The notes under the pieces were generated by a model that searched no databases, was not told where the DNA came from, and saw only the letters and a list, made by a program, of their open reading frames with translations. DNA of 64,000 nucleotides from an uncultured Lachnospiraceae bacterium (GTDB lineage: Bacteria > Bacillota > Clostridia > Lachnospirales > Lachnospiraceae). Below, piece by piece: positions 16,662 through 26,150 of this stretch (its first letter is position 1; each line of letters opens with the position of its first letter). The position numbers were made by a program, and so were the translations under genes. Location of the stretch: positions 36,848-100,847 of the forward strand of contig CANOEC010000013.1 of assembly GCA_947564735.1 (NCBI GenBank), written 5' to 3'.

Positions 16662-17770
16662 TGAGGTCAAAACGGCAGGCGAACTTTGAACTATTGCGCA
16701 TTGTGGCAATGCTGATGATTATCGTCCTTCATTATCTGAACAAAAGCAATCTGACGCAGGTGTATGAGGAGGAACGCACGGCAGTCAATTATGCCGCGCA
16801 CTTTATCATGGCTTTCTGCATTGTTGCCGTGAACTGTTATGTGCTTCTGAGCGGTTATTTTTTGGTGGAGTCTGCATGGAAACCGGGACGGGTGGCGTCT
16901 TTGGTGGCGCAGATTCTTTTTTATTCTTTGCTGATACCACTCGTTCTGATTGGTATGGGTGTGGTTCCGGCAGGGGAATTGTCGGTTTATGACTGGCTGA
17001 ATTATGCGCTGCCGATTGAGACGGAGCACTACTGGTTTGCCACGGCGTATTTGCTTATGTATGTGTTGGCGCCGGTTCTGGCGGCGGGCGTCAGGGCGGT
17101 GGAAAAAAGGACGTTGCAGATAGTGATAGGAATGCTCCTGCTCTATTTTTCGGTTTGGAAGTCGATTCTTCCGGTCAGCTTTGCAACGGACAAATACGGA
17201 TATGAGTACGGATGGTTTGTGTGTCTGTTTTTGATTGCGGCATATTTACGGCTGTATGGGTGCCCTTTTTTGGAGAAGAAGAGGAATGCAGCGCTGTTTT
17301 ATGTCGGTATGAGTTTGGGTATCTTTTTGTTGGCGGCGGTATCGGGCATAGCGGCGAAGACGTTTCCTGCGTTCTCGTACTATATGGATATGACGACGAC
17401 TTACAATCATATCCTTTGTCTGCTTGGTTCCATCGGGTTATTTATGGCATTTAAGGACATGAAGCCGTGGGAAGGAAAGGCGGCGGAAGTTGTCAGACGG
17501 CTGGCACCGTATACTTTCGGTGTCTATCTTTTGCATGAGCATGTGCTTGTCCGCTATCAGTGGATGCAATGGCTGCATGTGGAGTCGGTGAAGGGAAGCT
17601 TTATGTTTATTCCGCATATGATTGGTTGTATTCTGCTTGTGTATGCAGTGGGCACGGCGGTGGATTTCGTGCGCGCATGGTTATTTGGAAAGGCTGGTAA
17701 GGGAATTGCACTTGCCAGAGCCAAGTTTCATAATAAAACGGACGGCGGCGTGGGGCGGGAGAATGTGTGA
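16658..17770 (+). CDS. Membrane acyltransferase family 3 (putative O-acetyltransferase)
   Basis: A 370-residue polytopic protein with the opening NFELLRIVAMLMIIVLHY of acyltransferase family 3 (OafA/WecH-like), whose conserved His and Arg/Glu lie in the first helix region. About ten membrane segments follow. Such enzymes move acetyl or other acyl groups onto surface sugars. It begins at ATG 16658, overlapping the GtrA stop, with AAGGAG upstream. O-acetylation of the glycan is the likely job; the acceptor is unknown. Confidence 0.87.
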   Translation: MMRSKRQANFELLRIVAMLMIIVLHYLNKSNLTQVYEEERTAVNYAAHFIMAFCIVAVNCYVLLSGYFLVESAWKPGRVASLVAQILFYSLLIPLVLIGMGVVPAGELSVYDWLNYALPIETEHYWFATAYLLMYVLAPVLAAGVRAVEKRTLQIVIGMLLLYFSVWKSILPVSFATDKYGYEYGWFVCLFLIAAYLRLYGCPFLEKKRNAALFYVGMSLGIFLLAAVSGIAAKTFPAFSYYMDMTTTYNHILCLLGSIGLFMAFKDMKPWEGKAAEVVRRLAPYTFGVYLLHEHVLVRYQWMQWLHVESVKGSFMFIPHMIGCILLVYAVGTAVDFVRAWLFGKAGKGIALARAKFHNKTDGGVGRENV

Positions 17771-17775
17771 AATAG

Positions 17776-19566
17776 ATGGATAGGATAGCGGCTGTATATC
17801 ATAAATATCAAAATTTTATAGAGAGGGTACTGTTTCCGGGGATGCTGTTTCTGTATCCGCTCACCAATATCCGGCAGGGCATTGACGTGTCGGATGCTGC
17901 CTATAGTCTGTCGAATTTTGAGTTTTTCGGGACGATGGACGGCACATGGATGGTGGCGACTTATCTGGCAAATGTTGTGGGCAGCCTGATGATGTGGCTT
18001 CCCTTTGGCAATACATTAATGGGCATGTATTTTTATACGTCCCTGCTACAGTCCGGGGCGGCTGTGGGCGTCTATGCGGTCTTGCGTAAGAGGATTCCGG
18101 CGACGCTTGTATTTGTGGGTGAGTGGATTGCGCTTGGGCTGTGCTGGTGTCCGTCAACGGTGCTGTACAATTATCTGACGTATCTTTTGATGACTGCGGG
18201 CGTGCTTTTTCTATATTATGGGATTCTGGATGAAAAGAAGGAATATTATCTGGCGGCGGGAATCTGCCTTGGCATGAATGTGGCGGTGAGGATGCCGAAT
18301 GTGGTGCAGATGGCATTCATCGTGGCGCTCTGGTATGCGGCGGTTTTATACCGGCGGACGGTGAAGCATACCGTACAGGATACCTTGTGGTGCATTCTGG
18401 GTTATGTCATTGGATTCGGGGTGCCATTTCTCACAATCTGTATCAGATATGGTGCGGGGGCTTATCCGGCGATGGTGCAGACAATGTTTGCGATGACGGA
18501 AAAGGCGCAGGACTATAAACCGGCTTCGATGGTTACGGGTATGCTGGGGGATTATCGGACGGGACTTTTCTGGATGATGTTCGCGGCGGTATGCATGGCG
18601 GGCGGGTGGCTGCTCTTTAGGATACAACGCAGGCTGTTTGGAGAGAAAGGCAGCCTGATGTGGGTGTGCAGGACGGTCTATGCGGCGGTACTTGTGGTCC
18701 TTCTTCGTTTTTATTGGGGGAAGGGTGTGTTTGACTTCCGTTATTATGATTATGGAAGTATTTATTATCCGACGGTGCTTCTACTGCTTGCAGCGATGAT
18801 TGCCGTGCTTTACTGCCTGCTTTCTAAGCATGTCAAAACAGGGCAGAAGGTTCTGGCAGCGCTGGTTCTTGTGCAGATTTTCGTGACGCCGCTCGGAAGC
18901 AACAATAGGCTGTATCCAATCATTAATAATCTGTTTCTAGTCGTGCCGTTTCTGTTGTGGATTGTCTGTGATCGGTTTGCGGAGGCAAAAAGCGGTGGAA
19001 AGCTATTCCCTATGGTGTGGGGAATGCCGTTTGTGATGCTTGTGGCGTTTGTGCTGGTGCAGAGTGTGGGCTTCCATATGCGCTTTGCTTTTCAGGATGG
19101 AATTTATGGGGAGGCGCGTCATGCGACGGTGGATGTCCCGACAAAAGCGGCAGGCGTCTATACAAATGAGGACAATGCAGCATGGTTGGAAGAATTGGCG
19201 CGGTATGTGGAAGATGCGAATCTGACGGGACATGCGGCACTCCTATACGGAGATATTCCGGGGCTCGGATACCTGCTTGACATGCCTTCAGCGCTTTCTA
19301 CGTTCTGGGCGGATTTGGACAGCTACCGCATGGTGGAGTACCAACGGGACATGGAGCGGCTTACGGTACCGCCGGTGGTCATTACGTCGTCTCCGATAGC
19401 GGCTTATCTGGCGGAGGACGCAGACGGCATGAACTGGTTCGGCGTGGACGTAAAAAAGCTTGACGATGATGAAAAACTGCAGATTCTGGCGGATTACATG
19501 AAAGAACATTCATATAAAGAAGTATTCGGAAATGGACGCTATGTGGTGTATGTGACAGAAGAATGA
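17776..19566 (+). CDS. Large polytopic membrane protein, GT-C glycosyltransferase-like
   Basis: A 596-residue protein with about ten to twelve membrane segments in residues 20-400 and a soluble, probably extracellular, C-terminal part of about 170 residues. After the first segment there is an acidic loop (GIDVSDAAYSLSNFEFF), the place where GT-C enzymes carry catalytic Asp residues. The C-terminal part contains YGDIPGLGYLLDMP. No close named family was recognised with certainty. Given the GtrA gene upstream and a GtrB-like gene downstream, it may be the third, sugar-transferring component of a Gtr-type system. It starts five bases after the acyltransferase stop. Confidence 0.65.
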   Translation: MDRIAAVYHKYQNFIERVLFPGMLFLYPLTNIRQGIDVSDAAYSLSNFEFFGTMDGTWMVATYLANVVGSLMMWLPFGNTLMGMYFYTSLLQSGAAVGVYAVLRKRIPATLVFVGEWIALGLCWCPSTVLYNYLTYLLMTAGVLFLYYGILDEKKEYYLAAGICLGMNVAVRMPNVVQMAFIVALWYAAVLYRRTVKHTVQDTLWCILGYVIGFGVPFLTICIRYGAGAYPAMVQTMFAMTEKAQDYKPASMVTGMLGDYRTGLFWMMFAAVCMAGGWLLFRIQRRLFGEKGSLMWVCRTVYAAVLVVLLRFYWGKGVFDFRYYDYGSIYYPTVLLLLAAMIAVLYCLLSKHVKTGQKVLAALVLVQIFVTPLGSNNRLYPIINNLFLVVPFLLWIVCDRFAEAKSGGKLFPMVWGMPFVMLVAFVLVQSVGFHMRFAFQDGIYGEARHATVDVPTKAAGVYTNEDNAAWLEELARYVEDANLTGHAALLYGDIPGLGYLLDMPSALSTFWADLDSYRMVEYQRDMERLTVPPVVITSSPIAAYLAEDADGMNWFGVDVKKLDDDEKLQILADYMKEHSYKEVFGNGRYVVYVTEE

Positions 19567-19601
19567 GAGTGTGGTACAATAAACGCAGAGGAGAAAGGAG
19601 C

Positions 19602-19622
19602 ATGGTTATTAAGGATGATTAA
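19602..19622 (+). other. Micro-ORF overlapping the wecE start
   Basis: GAAAGGAG at 19593-19600 is one base before an ATG that encodes MVIKDD and stops at 19620-19622, inside the first codons of wecE (ATG 19615) in another frame. Whether the short frame is translated is unknown; it would couple reading of wecE to the leader. The GGAGCATGGTTAT block is shared with other genes of the locus. Confidence 0.35.
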
Positions 19623-20742
19623 TTTTAACGTACCGCCTTATACGGGCAGGGAAATAGAATATATGAAAGAAGCCATCGAGAATCAGAAAATCTGTGGGGA
19701 CGGTCCGTTTACGATGAAATGCAACGAATGGATTGAGAAGCAGACAGGAACGACGAAGTGTCTGCTGACGACCTCCTGCACACATGCGACGGAGATGGCT
19801 GCGCTTCTTGCGAAGATAAAAGAAGGCGATGAGGTAATCATGCCCTCCTACACCTTTGTGTCCACGGCGGACGCATTCGTGCTGCGCGGTGCGACGGCGG
19901 TCTTTGTGGATATCAGACCGGACACGATGAATATGGACGAGACACTGATAGAGGATGCCATCACGGAGCGGACAAGGGCAATCGCACCGGTACATTATGC
20001 GGGCGTAGGCTGTGAGATGGACGCGATTATGGATATTGCGAAGCGGCACAATCTGATGGTGATAGAGGATGCCGCACAGGGAATCATGGCGTCTTATAAG
20101 GGGAAGCCGCTGGGGACCTTCGGTGATTTCGGCTGTTTCAGCTTTCATGAGACGAAGAACTTCAGTATGGGGGAGGGCGGCGCACTGCTCATACGGGAGG
20201 AAAAGTATATAGGGGATGCGGAAATCCTCAGAGAAAAGGGGACAGACAGAAGTAAGTATTTCCGTGGACAGGTGGACAAGTACCGCTGGCAGAATTACGG
20301 CTCCTCTTACCTGCCGAGCGACATGAATGCCGCTTATCTGTATGCGCAGCTAGAGCTTGCGGAGGAGATTACGCAGGCGAGAATGGACAGATGGAACCAG
20401 TACTGGGAGCAGCTTATGCCACTCGCGGATGCAGGAAAGATTGAACTGCCTTATATTCCGGAACACTGCAGCCACAATGCGCACATGTTCTATATTAAGA
20501 CAAAAGACTTGGAAGAGAGGAGCAGGCTGAAAGCCTTTTTGGCGCAAAGGGATATCATGGCGGTGTCCCATTATGAGCCGCTCCACTCTGCGCCTGCCGG
20601 AATCAAATTCGGCAGAATGCACGGAGAGGATAGGTATACGACTAAGGAAAGTGAGAGAATCTTACGTCTGCCGATGTTCTATAAGCTGACGGCGGATGAA
20701 ACGGAATATATTGCAAGTCAGGTCAAAGCGTTTTACTGTTAA
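19615..20742 (+). CDS. wecE: dTDP-4-amino-4,6-dideoxygalactose transaminase
   Basis: A 375-residue DegT/DnrJ/EryC1-family aminotransferase closely resembling WecE (RffA). It has TTSCTHATEMAALLAKI, EVIMPSYTFVSTADAFVLRG, PVHYAGVGCEMDAI and EDAAQGIMASYKGKPLG. The PLP lysine is Lys181 in SFHETKNFSMGEGG. WecE converts dTDP-4-keto-6-deoxyglucose and glutamate to dTDP-Fuc4N, the precursor of Fuc4NAc in enterobacterial common antigen. A GNAT acetyltransferase that could complete the sugar lies two genes downstream (22681). The dTDP-glucose enzymes RmlA and RmlB are not in the window. Confidence 0.93.
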   Translation: MINFNVPPYTGREIEYMKEAIENQKICGDGPFTMKCNEWIEKQTGTTKCLLTTSCTHATEMAALLAKIKEGDEVIMPSYTFVSTADAFVLRGATAVFVDIRPDTMNMDETLIEDAITERTRAIAPVHYAGVGCEMDAIMDIAKRHNLMVIEDAAQGIMASYKGKPLGTFGDFGCFSFHETKNFSMGEGGALLIREEKYIGDAEILREKGTDRSKYFRGQVDKYRWQNYGSSYLPSDMNAAYLYAQLELAEEITQARMDRWNQYWEQLMPLADAGKIELPYIPEHCSHNAHMFYIKTKDLEERSRLKAFLAQRDIMAVSHYEPLHSAPAGIKFGRMHGEDRYTTKESERILRLPMFYKLTADETEYIASQVKAFYC

Positions 20743-20785
20743 AGTGAAACATGCACCGGACAACGGAACTGAGGGTATGTGGTTC

Positions 20786-22651
20786 ATGGAAAGTAGCAAG
20801 GGATTCAAAAAATATGAGAACTGTATACTGACGTTTGTGGTGATGGCGGCAGGTGTTCTTTTGATGGCAATCTGCTTTGATTTTTACTATGATCTAAATG
20901 ACGATACCATGATGAAAGACATCATGTCCGGCATTTACAGCGGGACGCCGGACGGTCATAACATGCAGACCCTCTATCCGCTGGGAGCGTTTATTGCGTT
21001 GTGCTACAGACTGTGCGGGCAGATACCGTGGTATGGCTTGTTCTTGTGCGTATGCCAGTTCGGATGCTTTTATCTGATAGGGGTGCGTTTGTGTGCCATT
21101 GTAAAACGGTACGGGATGCGCGGGAAGATAGTGCTTCTGGCGCTGCTTATGCTGTTTCAGTGGGGAATCTGCCTATTTCATCTGGTTCATATACAGTATA
21201 CCATTACCTGCGCTGTAATGTCCGCGACGGCGCTTTTTCTCTTTCTGACGACACCGGATGGAATAAGCGCACAACAATTTGTTGTAAAAAATATTCCGTC
21301 AATTACTCTAGTTATCTTAGCATACCAGCTTCGGACGGAAATGCTCCTGTTGACGTTTCCTTTTATTTGTCTGGCGGGGCTTTACCGTATGGCGGAGGAA
21401 AAGAAACTGTTTGTTAAGGAAACTCTATGGAAATACGGGGCGGTTATCGGGCTGATTCTTTTGGGGATGGGCTTATCTTCGGCGGCGGACTATGCCGCCT
21501 ATTCCGGGGCGGAATGGAAAGCGTTCCGGGACTTTTTTGATGCAAGGACGACGGTCTATGATTTTTATCCTGAATTGATTACGGATAAGGCATATAGCGG
21601 GGCGTTAGATGAGCTTGGCGTTTCGGCTGCGCAGCAGACGCTTCTTACCAATTATAATTTTGGTCTGGACGATGCGATTGACACCCAGATGATGACGCAG
21701 ATGGCAGATTATGCTTCTCACACATTGGGAGGGGCGAAGGACTGGACAGCCATTGCCCGGAAACAGACGGCGTTTTATGGTTACCGGCTGTTTCACAAAC
21801 AGGATGCGCCCTATAACTTGTTGGTCCTGTGTGCATATGCGGCTGTGGCGGCAGCAGGGCTTGCAGTCTGCCATGGCAGCAGAGAGGATGAGGTGCAGGC
21901 GGTAGCCGCGGTACAGGGAGATGAAAGCGCACGGGATATGATACGAACTGTACGATGCCGGTATGCGTTTGTCTGGCAGCTTGTGCTGCTTGCGGCTGTG
22001 CGGAGCGCAATCTGGATGTTTATTCTGATGCGGGGACGCGACCCCGTGCGGATTACGGATTCTCTTTATCTCGTAGAGTTCGCACTGCTGTCCGGGCGTT
22101 TGGTACGGATGCTTGGTTCTTATCAACGTCGGGCGGATGCAGGAAAGCGCGGTGCGCTGCGGCTTGTTACAGCATTTTGTATGGTGCTGATGGCGGGAAC
22201 GATGGCAGCCGGTACGGCGGACGGCGTAAGAAAGGTGCGGGAAGAGCAGATGCGGCGCGCGCAGGTGAATGAGGACTGGTATGAGATAGATGCTTATTGC
22301 AGGAGACATCCGCAGGATTTTTATTTTGAGGATGTGTATTCGACGGTAGGTTTTTCACAGAAAATATTCGGGAAGACGGACAACAGCTACGCCAATTATG
22401 ATATACTGGGCGGATGGATGTGCAAGAGTCCGCTCTATGATGAAAAATTGCGGCGGTCTGATATCGTTTCGGCGGGCAGGGCGCTAATCGGGCAGGAGAA
22501 TGTGTATCTGATTATGTCCGATACGGAACTGTCTGTCCGGGGCACCGGCTGGCTTGAGGCGTATTATGCTTCACAGGGTGCGCGCGTTACGGTGGAGGAA
22601 ACCGGTAAAATCGGGGAACACTATTTGGTCTATCGTGTTGAGGAAGAGTGA
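20786..22651 (+). CDS. Large polytopic membrane protein, unknown (GT-C-like)
   Basis: A 621-residue membrane protein with around ten hydrophobic segments and a C-terminal extracytoplasmic stretch of roughly 130 residues. The loop after the first membrane segment reads FYYDLNDDTMMKDIMSG, an acidic site like that of GT-C glycosyltransferases. ATG 20786 is preferred, with GAGGG ten bases upstream; ATG 20777 and a longer start at 20696 (inside wecE) are alternatives. I do not recognise a named family. Its place between wecE and a GNAT gene suggests a role in transferring or polymerising the glycan. Confidence 0.6.
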   Translation: MESSKGFKKYENCILTFVVMAAGVLLMAICFDFYYDLNDDTMMKDIMSGIYSGTPDGHNMQTLYPLGAFIALCYRLCGQIPWYGLFLCVCQFGCFYLIGVRLCAIVKRYGMRGKIVLLALLMLFQWGICLFHLVHIQYTITCAVMSATALFLFLTTPDGISAQQFVVKNIPSITLVILAYQLRTEMLLLTFPFICLAGLYRMAEEKKLFVKETLWKYGAVIGLILLGMGLSSAADYAAYSGAEWKAFRDFFDARTTVYDFYPELITDKAYSGALDELGVSAAQQTLLTNYNFGLDDAIDTQMMTQMADYASHTLGGAKDWTAIARKQTAFYGYRLFHKQDAPYNLLVLCAYAAVAAAGLAVCHGSREDEVQAVAAVQGDESARDMIRTVRCRYAFVWQLVLLAAVRSAIWMFILMRGRDPVRITDSLYLVEFALLSGRLVRMLGSYQRRADAGKRGALRLVTAFCMVLMAGTMAAGTADGVRKVREEQMRRAQVNEDWYEIDAYCRRHPQDFYFEDVYSTVGFSQKIFGKTDNSYANYDILGGWMCKSPLYDEKLRRSDIVSAGRALIGQENVYLIMSDTELSVRGTGWLEAYYASQGARVTVEETGKIGEHYLVYRVEEE

Positions 22652-22680
22652 CGCGTGCATGGATAAAGGGAAGTGCGGAA

Positions 22681-23223
22681 ATGAGGAGAAGGATGGAATG
22701 TTCGGTACATTTGCGTCAGATGACGGTGGATGATACGGACCGGATTGTCGAATGGCGCAATAAGGAGTTTGTGAGAAGGAACTTTATTTATCAGGAGCTT
22801 TTTACGAGGAAGGGGCATCTTGCATGGATAAAAAATCAGGTGGAGCCCGGATATGTGGTACAGTTTATAATCTGTCTGTCAGATGGCAGGGAAATCGGGA
22901 GCGTTTATTTCCGGGACATTGACAAAAAAAGCGGGACTGCAGAGTACGGAATTTTTATCGGGGAAGAGGATGCACTGGGCTGCGGATACGGCACGCAGGC
23001 GGCGAAGAAAGCGCTTGCCTATGCGTTTACGGCGCTCGGTCTTAACAGAGTGTTTCTGCGTTTTTTGGCGGATAATATGGGTGCGTATTATAGTTATCTG
23101 CACGCAGGATTTCATATGACAAACCGGAAAGAAACGGTGGAGACGCTGCGGGGAGAGAGAGAAGTCTGTTTTATGGAGATAGAGCGCGATGCGTGGCAGG
23201 CAGCGAATAGAAAGAACGCATGA
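22681..23223 (+). CDS. GNAT-family N-acetyltransferase (RimJ/PseH-like)
   Basis: A 180-residue GNAT acetyltransferase with the typical LRQMTVDDTDRIVEWRN opening, the EYGIFIGEEDALGCGYGTQAAK acetyl-CoA loop (the Q/RxxGxG/A-type motif) split here by GCGYGT, and LGLNRVFLRFLADNMGAYYSYLHAGF. Members that begin ...EWRN and lie in glycan loci, such as PseH, N-acetylate amino groups of nucleotide sugars. The likely substrate is dTDP-Fuc4N from wecE or a pseudaminic acid precursor. The frame is open from GTG 22648, which overlaps the previous stop; ATG 22681 and 22693 are other options, and conservation fits the later ones. It overlaps the next frame's earliest start. Confidence 0.82.
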   Translation: MRRRMECSVHLRQMTVDDTDRIVEWRNKEFVRRNFIYQELFTRKGHLAWIKNQVEPGYVVQFIICLSDGREIGSVYFRDIDKKSGTAEYGIFIGEEDALGCGYGTQAAKKALAYAFTALGLNRVFLRFLADNMGAYYSYLHAGFHMTNRKETVETLRGEREVCFMEIERDAWQAANRKNA

Positions 23224-23267
23224 GCGGAAGGCAGGCGCTGGCGGCAGGGCGGAGCCCGGAGGGAAAT

Positions 23268-24248
23268 ATGAGCAGAGAGATTAGTTTTGTAATCCCCTGT
23301 TATCGTTCGGCACAGACGATAGGCAGGGTGATAGAAGAAATAGACAGGACGATGGAGAAGCTGACGGCGTATGCTTACGAGATTGTGCTGGTCAACGACA
23401 ATTCACCGGACGACACATACGAGGTTATCCGCAGACTTTGTGCGGAGCGCAAAGATATCTGCGGCATCCATCTGGCAAGAAACTTTGGACAGCACGCGGC
23501 GCTTATGGCAGGGTTTCGCTATACCCACGGCGAGATAGTCATATGTATGGATGATGACGGGCAGACGCCGGCGGATGAGGTCGGCAAACTGCTTGACAAG
23601 ATAGAGGAAGGATACGATGCGGTTTATGCAAAGTATGCGCATAAGCAGCATTCCGGCTTCCGCAACCTTGGGAGCAAGATGAATGAGTTGATGACAAGGG
23701 TGATGCTGGGCAAGCCAAAAGAGCTTTATCTGTCGAGTTATTTTGCGGTCAGACGGTTTATCGTGGACGAGATGATCCGCTACGTAAATCCGTATCCTTA
23801 TGTGATCGGGCTGGTGCTTCGCACGACCAAGAATATCGCCAATGTGGAAGTGACGCACAGAGAGCGGGAAATCGGGACGTCCGGATACACGATTGGCAAG
23901 CTGCTTGGCTTATGGTTTAATGGTTTCACGGCATTCAGCATCAAGCCGCTGCGGATTGCGACGGCAATAGGATGCATGACTGCTTTTGCTGGGTTTTTGT
24001 ACGGGATTTATACGATTGTCAAGAAGTTTGTGAATCCGGATGTACCTATCGGTTTCAGCGCCTTGATGGCGATGCTTGTGTTCCTTGGGGGTATGATGAT
24101 GCTGATGCTTGGGCTGATAGGGGAATATATCGGCAGAATCTATATATCGCTCAACAATTCGCCGCAGTATGTTATCAAAGAGTGCTTAAACGGAGAAGAT
24201 AGAGATTGTACACGGATAAAGAGAACGGATGACAATGAACGAGAATGA
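23268..24248 (+). CDS. GT2 polyprenyl-phosphate glycosyltransferase (GtrB/ArnC-like)
   Basis: A 326-residue family 2 glycosyltransferase: FVIPCYRSAQTIGRV, VLVNDNSPDDTYEV, HLARNFGQHAALMAGF and the metal-binding DDDGQTP, then two C-terminal membrane segments (about residues 225-300). This is the layout of GtrB, ArnC and DPM-type enzymes, which put a sugar onto undecaprenyl phosphate. ATG 23268 follows GGAGGG (23258-23263); ATG 23220, overlapping the GNAT stop, adds 16 unconserved residues. With the GtrA protein at 16233 it would supply an externally used lipid-linked sugar for the membrane transferases encoded nearby. Confidence 0.9.
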   Translation: MSREISFVIPCYRSAQTIGRVIEEIDRTMEKLTAYAYEIVLVNDNSPDDTYEVIRRLCAERKDICGIHLARNFGQHAALMAGFRYTHGEIVICMDDDGQTPADEVGKLLDKIEEGYDAVYAKYAHKQHSGFRNLGSKMNELMTRVMLGKPKELYLSSYFAVRRFIVDEMIRYVNPYPYVIGLVLRTTKNIANVEVTHREREIGTSGYTIGKLLGLWFNGFTAFSIKPLRIATAIGCMTAFAGFLYGIYTIVKKFVNPDVPIGFSALMAMLVFLGGMMMLMLGLIGEYIGRIYISLNNSPQYVIKECLNGEDRDCTRIKRTDDNERE

Positions 24249-26046
24249 ATTTAAAATAAAGATCAAATTGAATACGGCGGCTTTTGTGATTGCTACGGCG
24301 GGGACGCTGTGTTTTCCGCAGATTTTAAATTTGAAAGAGAATACGCTGGGATTTACGAACAGTATTTTCTCTGTTTTCGTATGGGTACTGTGCATATATG
24401 CGGTCAACTGGTCGCTGCATACGATAGACCTGACGGATAGGAGGGGATGGTGGATTGCGGGCGTATTTTCTTTTCTCTTTACGGCGGCAATGTTATTTGG
24501 CGTGCGTCTGGATGCGGTGGGAAATGTAAATTTCAAGGATCCGGGTCTCTGGATTGCGCTTCCGGTCTTAACGTGTCTGTTCACGATACTGGTACGGAAG
24601 TTCTGGAATTTTCTGGGAGGCATAAAAGACAGAAAAAACAGATATGCACAGCATATCCAGCTTCCGGCGACGCCGCAAAGGACGGAAAAATATAGGGATG
24701 TATTGACTTTCTGTTTCCTGATGATATGCTGGCTGCCGGTTTTTCTTGCGGTTTATCCCGGCTTCTTTGTCTACGATGCGCAGGATGAATGGCTGCAGGT
24801 GGCTTCGAGAACATTTAACACGCATCATCCGCTGGTTCATGTTCTGATGCTGGGTGGGATTGTCTGTGGCATGCACAAATATACCGGCTCATACAATCTG
24901 GGCATTGCATGTTATACGTTGATACAGATGATGATTGTAGCGGGCGGATTTACGTATTTACTTATCTTTATGAGAAGAAGGAAGGTTTCTAAGGCGGTGC
25001 GCATGGTTTCGCTGCTTTATTTCGCTTTTTTCCCTGTTATCGTTATGTTTACGCTCTGTTCCGCCAAGGATGCAATTTTTACGGTGGCGCTTTTGCTGCT
25101 CCTCCTGTCCCTGCTCGATATGGGAAGCGATGAAGATGCGTTTTTTTCCTCAAAAGGAAAAATGGCATTCTTTGTCTTTTGCGGTGTGTTTATGATGCTG
25201 TTTCGTAAGAACGGTGTCTACGCGTTTGCGGTGATGGCTCCGGTGCTTGTGATTTATCATAAAAACTATCTGAAGAAAATACTTCTGCTGCTTGCGGCGG
25301 CGCTTGGTTCGTATTTTTTAATTACGACAGGACTGACGGCAGTTCTGCACGCAGAGGGCGGGGAAAAGCAGGAGATGCTCACGGTGCCCATACAGCAGCT
25401 TGCGCGGACCTATAAATTCAATCGGGAAGCATTTACGCCGGAGGATATCGCTACACTTCACGAGGTTCTTCCCGAAGAGGCGCTTATGCTCTATAACCCG
25501 AAGCTGTCCGATCCGGTGAAGGTTCGCTTTGTGAACGATAGGTTTGCGGCTGACAAATCAAAATACGTCCGCCTGTGGGCGCGTATCGGCTTGAAAAAGC
25601 CATTGGCGTATGTGAATGCATGGCTGGTAAACTCTTATGGATTCTGGTATCCGGATACGGTAATCGACGTTTATGCGGGGAACACTGTGTTTACGTTTAC
25701 TTATGGAGACAGCTCCTATTTTGGCTATGAGGTGGAAGAGCCGGGGTACAGGGACAGCAAGATTCCGTGGCTGGATGAAGTATACAGAAAGCTTGCGCTG
25801 GAAATTTCGCAGGAGAAGATTCCGATTTATTCCATGCTGTATTCTCCGGGCGGTATTTTCTGGGGGATTGCATTTGTATTTGCCTATGTGCTGTACCGAA
25901 AAAAGTATCATCTGGTTATTCCGTATCTGATGGTGCTGCTCATCTGGCTGACCGTTATTCTTGGTCCGACCTACCTTCCGCGGTATGTATTGATCTTCTG
26001 GTTTGGGCTGCCGCTTTTTGCGGCTATGCTCTTAGAGGAAGTTTAG
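24229..26046 (+). CDS. DUF6020-like polytopic membrane protein, paralogue 1
   Basis: A 605-residue protein with a dozen or so membrane segments. Key segments are FVYDAQDEWLQV followed by NTHHPLVHVLML, then CSAKDAIFTVALLLL and FRKNGVYAF. The same order (FNNDAIWQLEQ, SNHHPYFHTM, MGKDAFFVAVLL, LRSNGIFIF) occurs in the product at 44181, so the two are homologues. I associate the HHP pattern with family DUF6020, whose function is not known to me; the shape is that of a GT-C enzyme. The start overlaps the preceding GT2 gene by 20 bases. It is followed by a candidate internal promoter. Confidence 0.7.
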   Translation: MTMNENEFKIKIKLNTAAFVIATAGTLCFPQILNLKENTLGFTNSIFSVFVWVLCIYAVNWSLHTIDLTDRRGWWIAGVFSFLFTAAMLFGVRLDAVGNVNFKDPGLWIALPVLTCLFTILVRKFWNFLGGIKDRKNRYAQHIQLPATPQRTEKYRDVLTFCFLMICWLPVFLAVYPGFFVYDAQDEWLQVASRTFNTHHPLVHVLMLGGIVCGMHKYTGSYNLGIACYTLIQMMIVAGGFTYLLIFMRRRKVSKAVRMVSLLYFAFFPVIVMFTLCSAKDAIFTVALLLLLLSLLDMGSDEDAFFSSKGKMAFFVFCGVFMMLFRKNGVYAFAVMAPVLVIYHKNYLKKILLLLAAALGSYFLITTGLTAVLHAEGGEKQEMLTVPIQQLARTYKFNREAFTPEDIATLHEVLPEEALMLYNPKLSDPVKVRFVNDRFAADKSKYVRLWARIGLKKPLAYVNAWLVNSYGFWYPDTVIDVYAGNTVFTFTYGDSSYFGYEVEEPGYRDSKIPWLDEVYRKLALEISQEKIPIYSMLYSPGGIFWGIAFVFAYVLYRKKYHLVIPYLMVLLIWLTVILGPTYLPRYVLIFWFGLPLFAAMLLEEV

Positions 26047-26075
26047 TTGTAAAATAAAGATATTCGTGATATACT
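26047..26075 (+). promoter_or_regulatory. Candidate internal promoter before the polymerase-like gene
   Basis: TTGTAA (26047-26052), a 17-base spacer and TATACT (26070-26075) with TGA before the -10. It starts at the base after the upstream stop codon and could re-initiate transcription within the long operon. Confidence 0.45.
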
Positions 26076-26150
26076 AAGCAATGATATTTTGCAATACTGT
26101 GCCCTTTGTGCGGTTTGCGTCTATTAAATAACAGGAATCAGGAACAGAAC

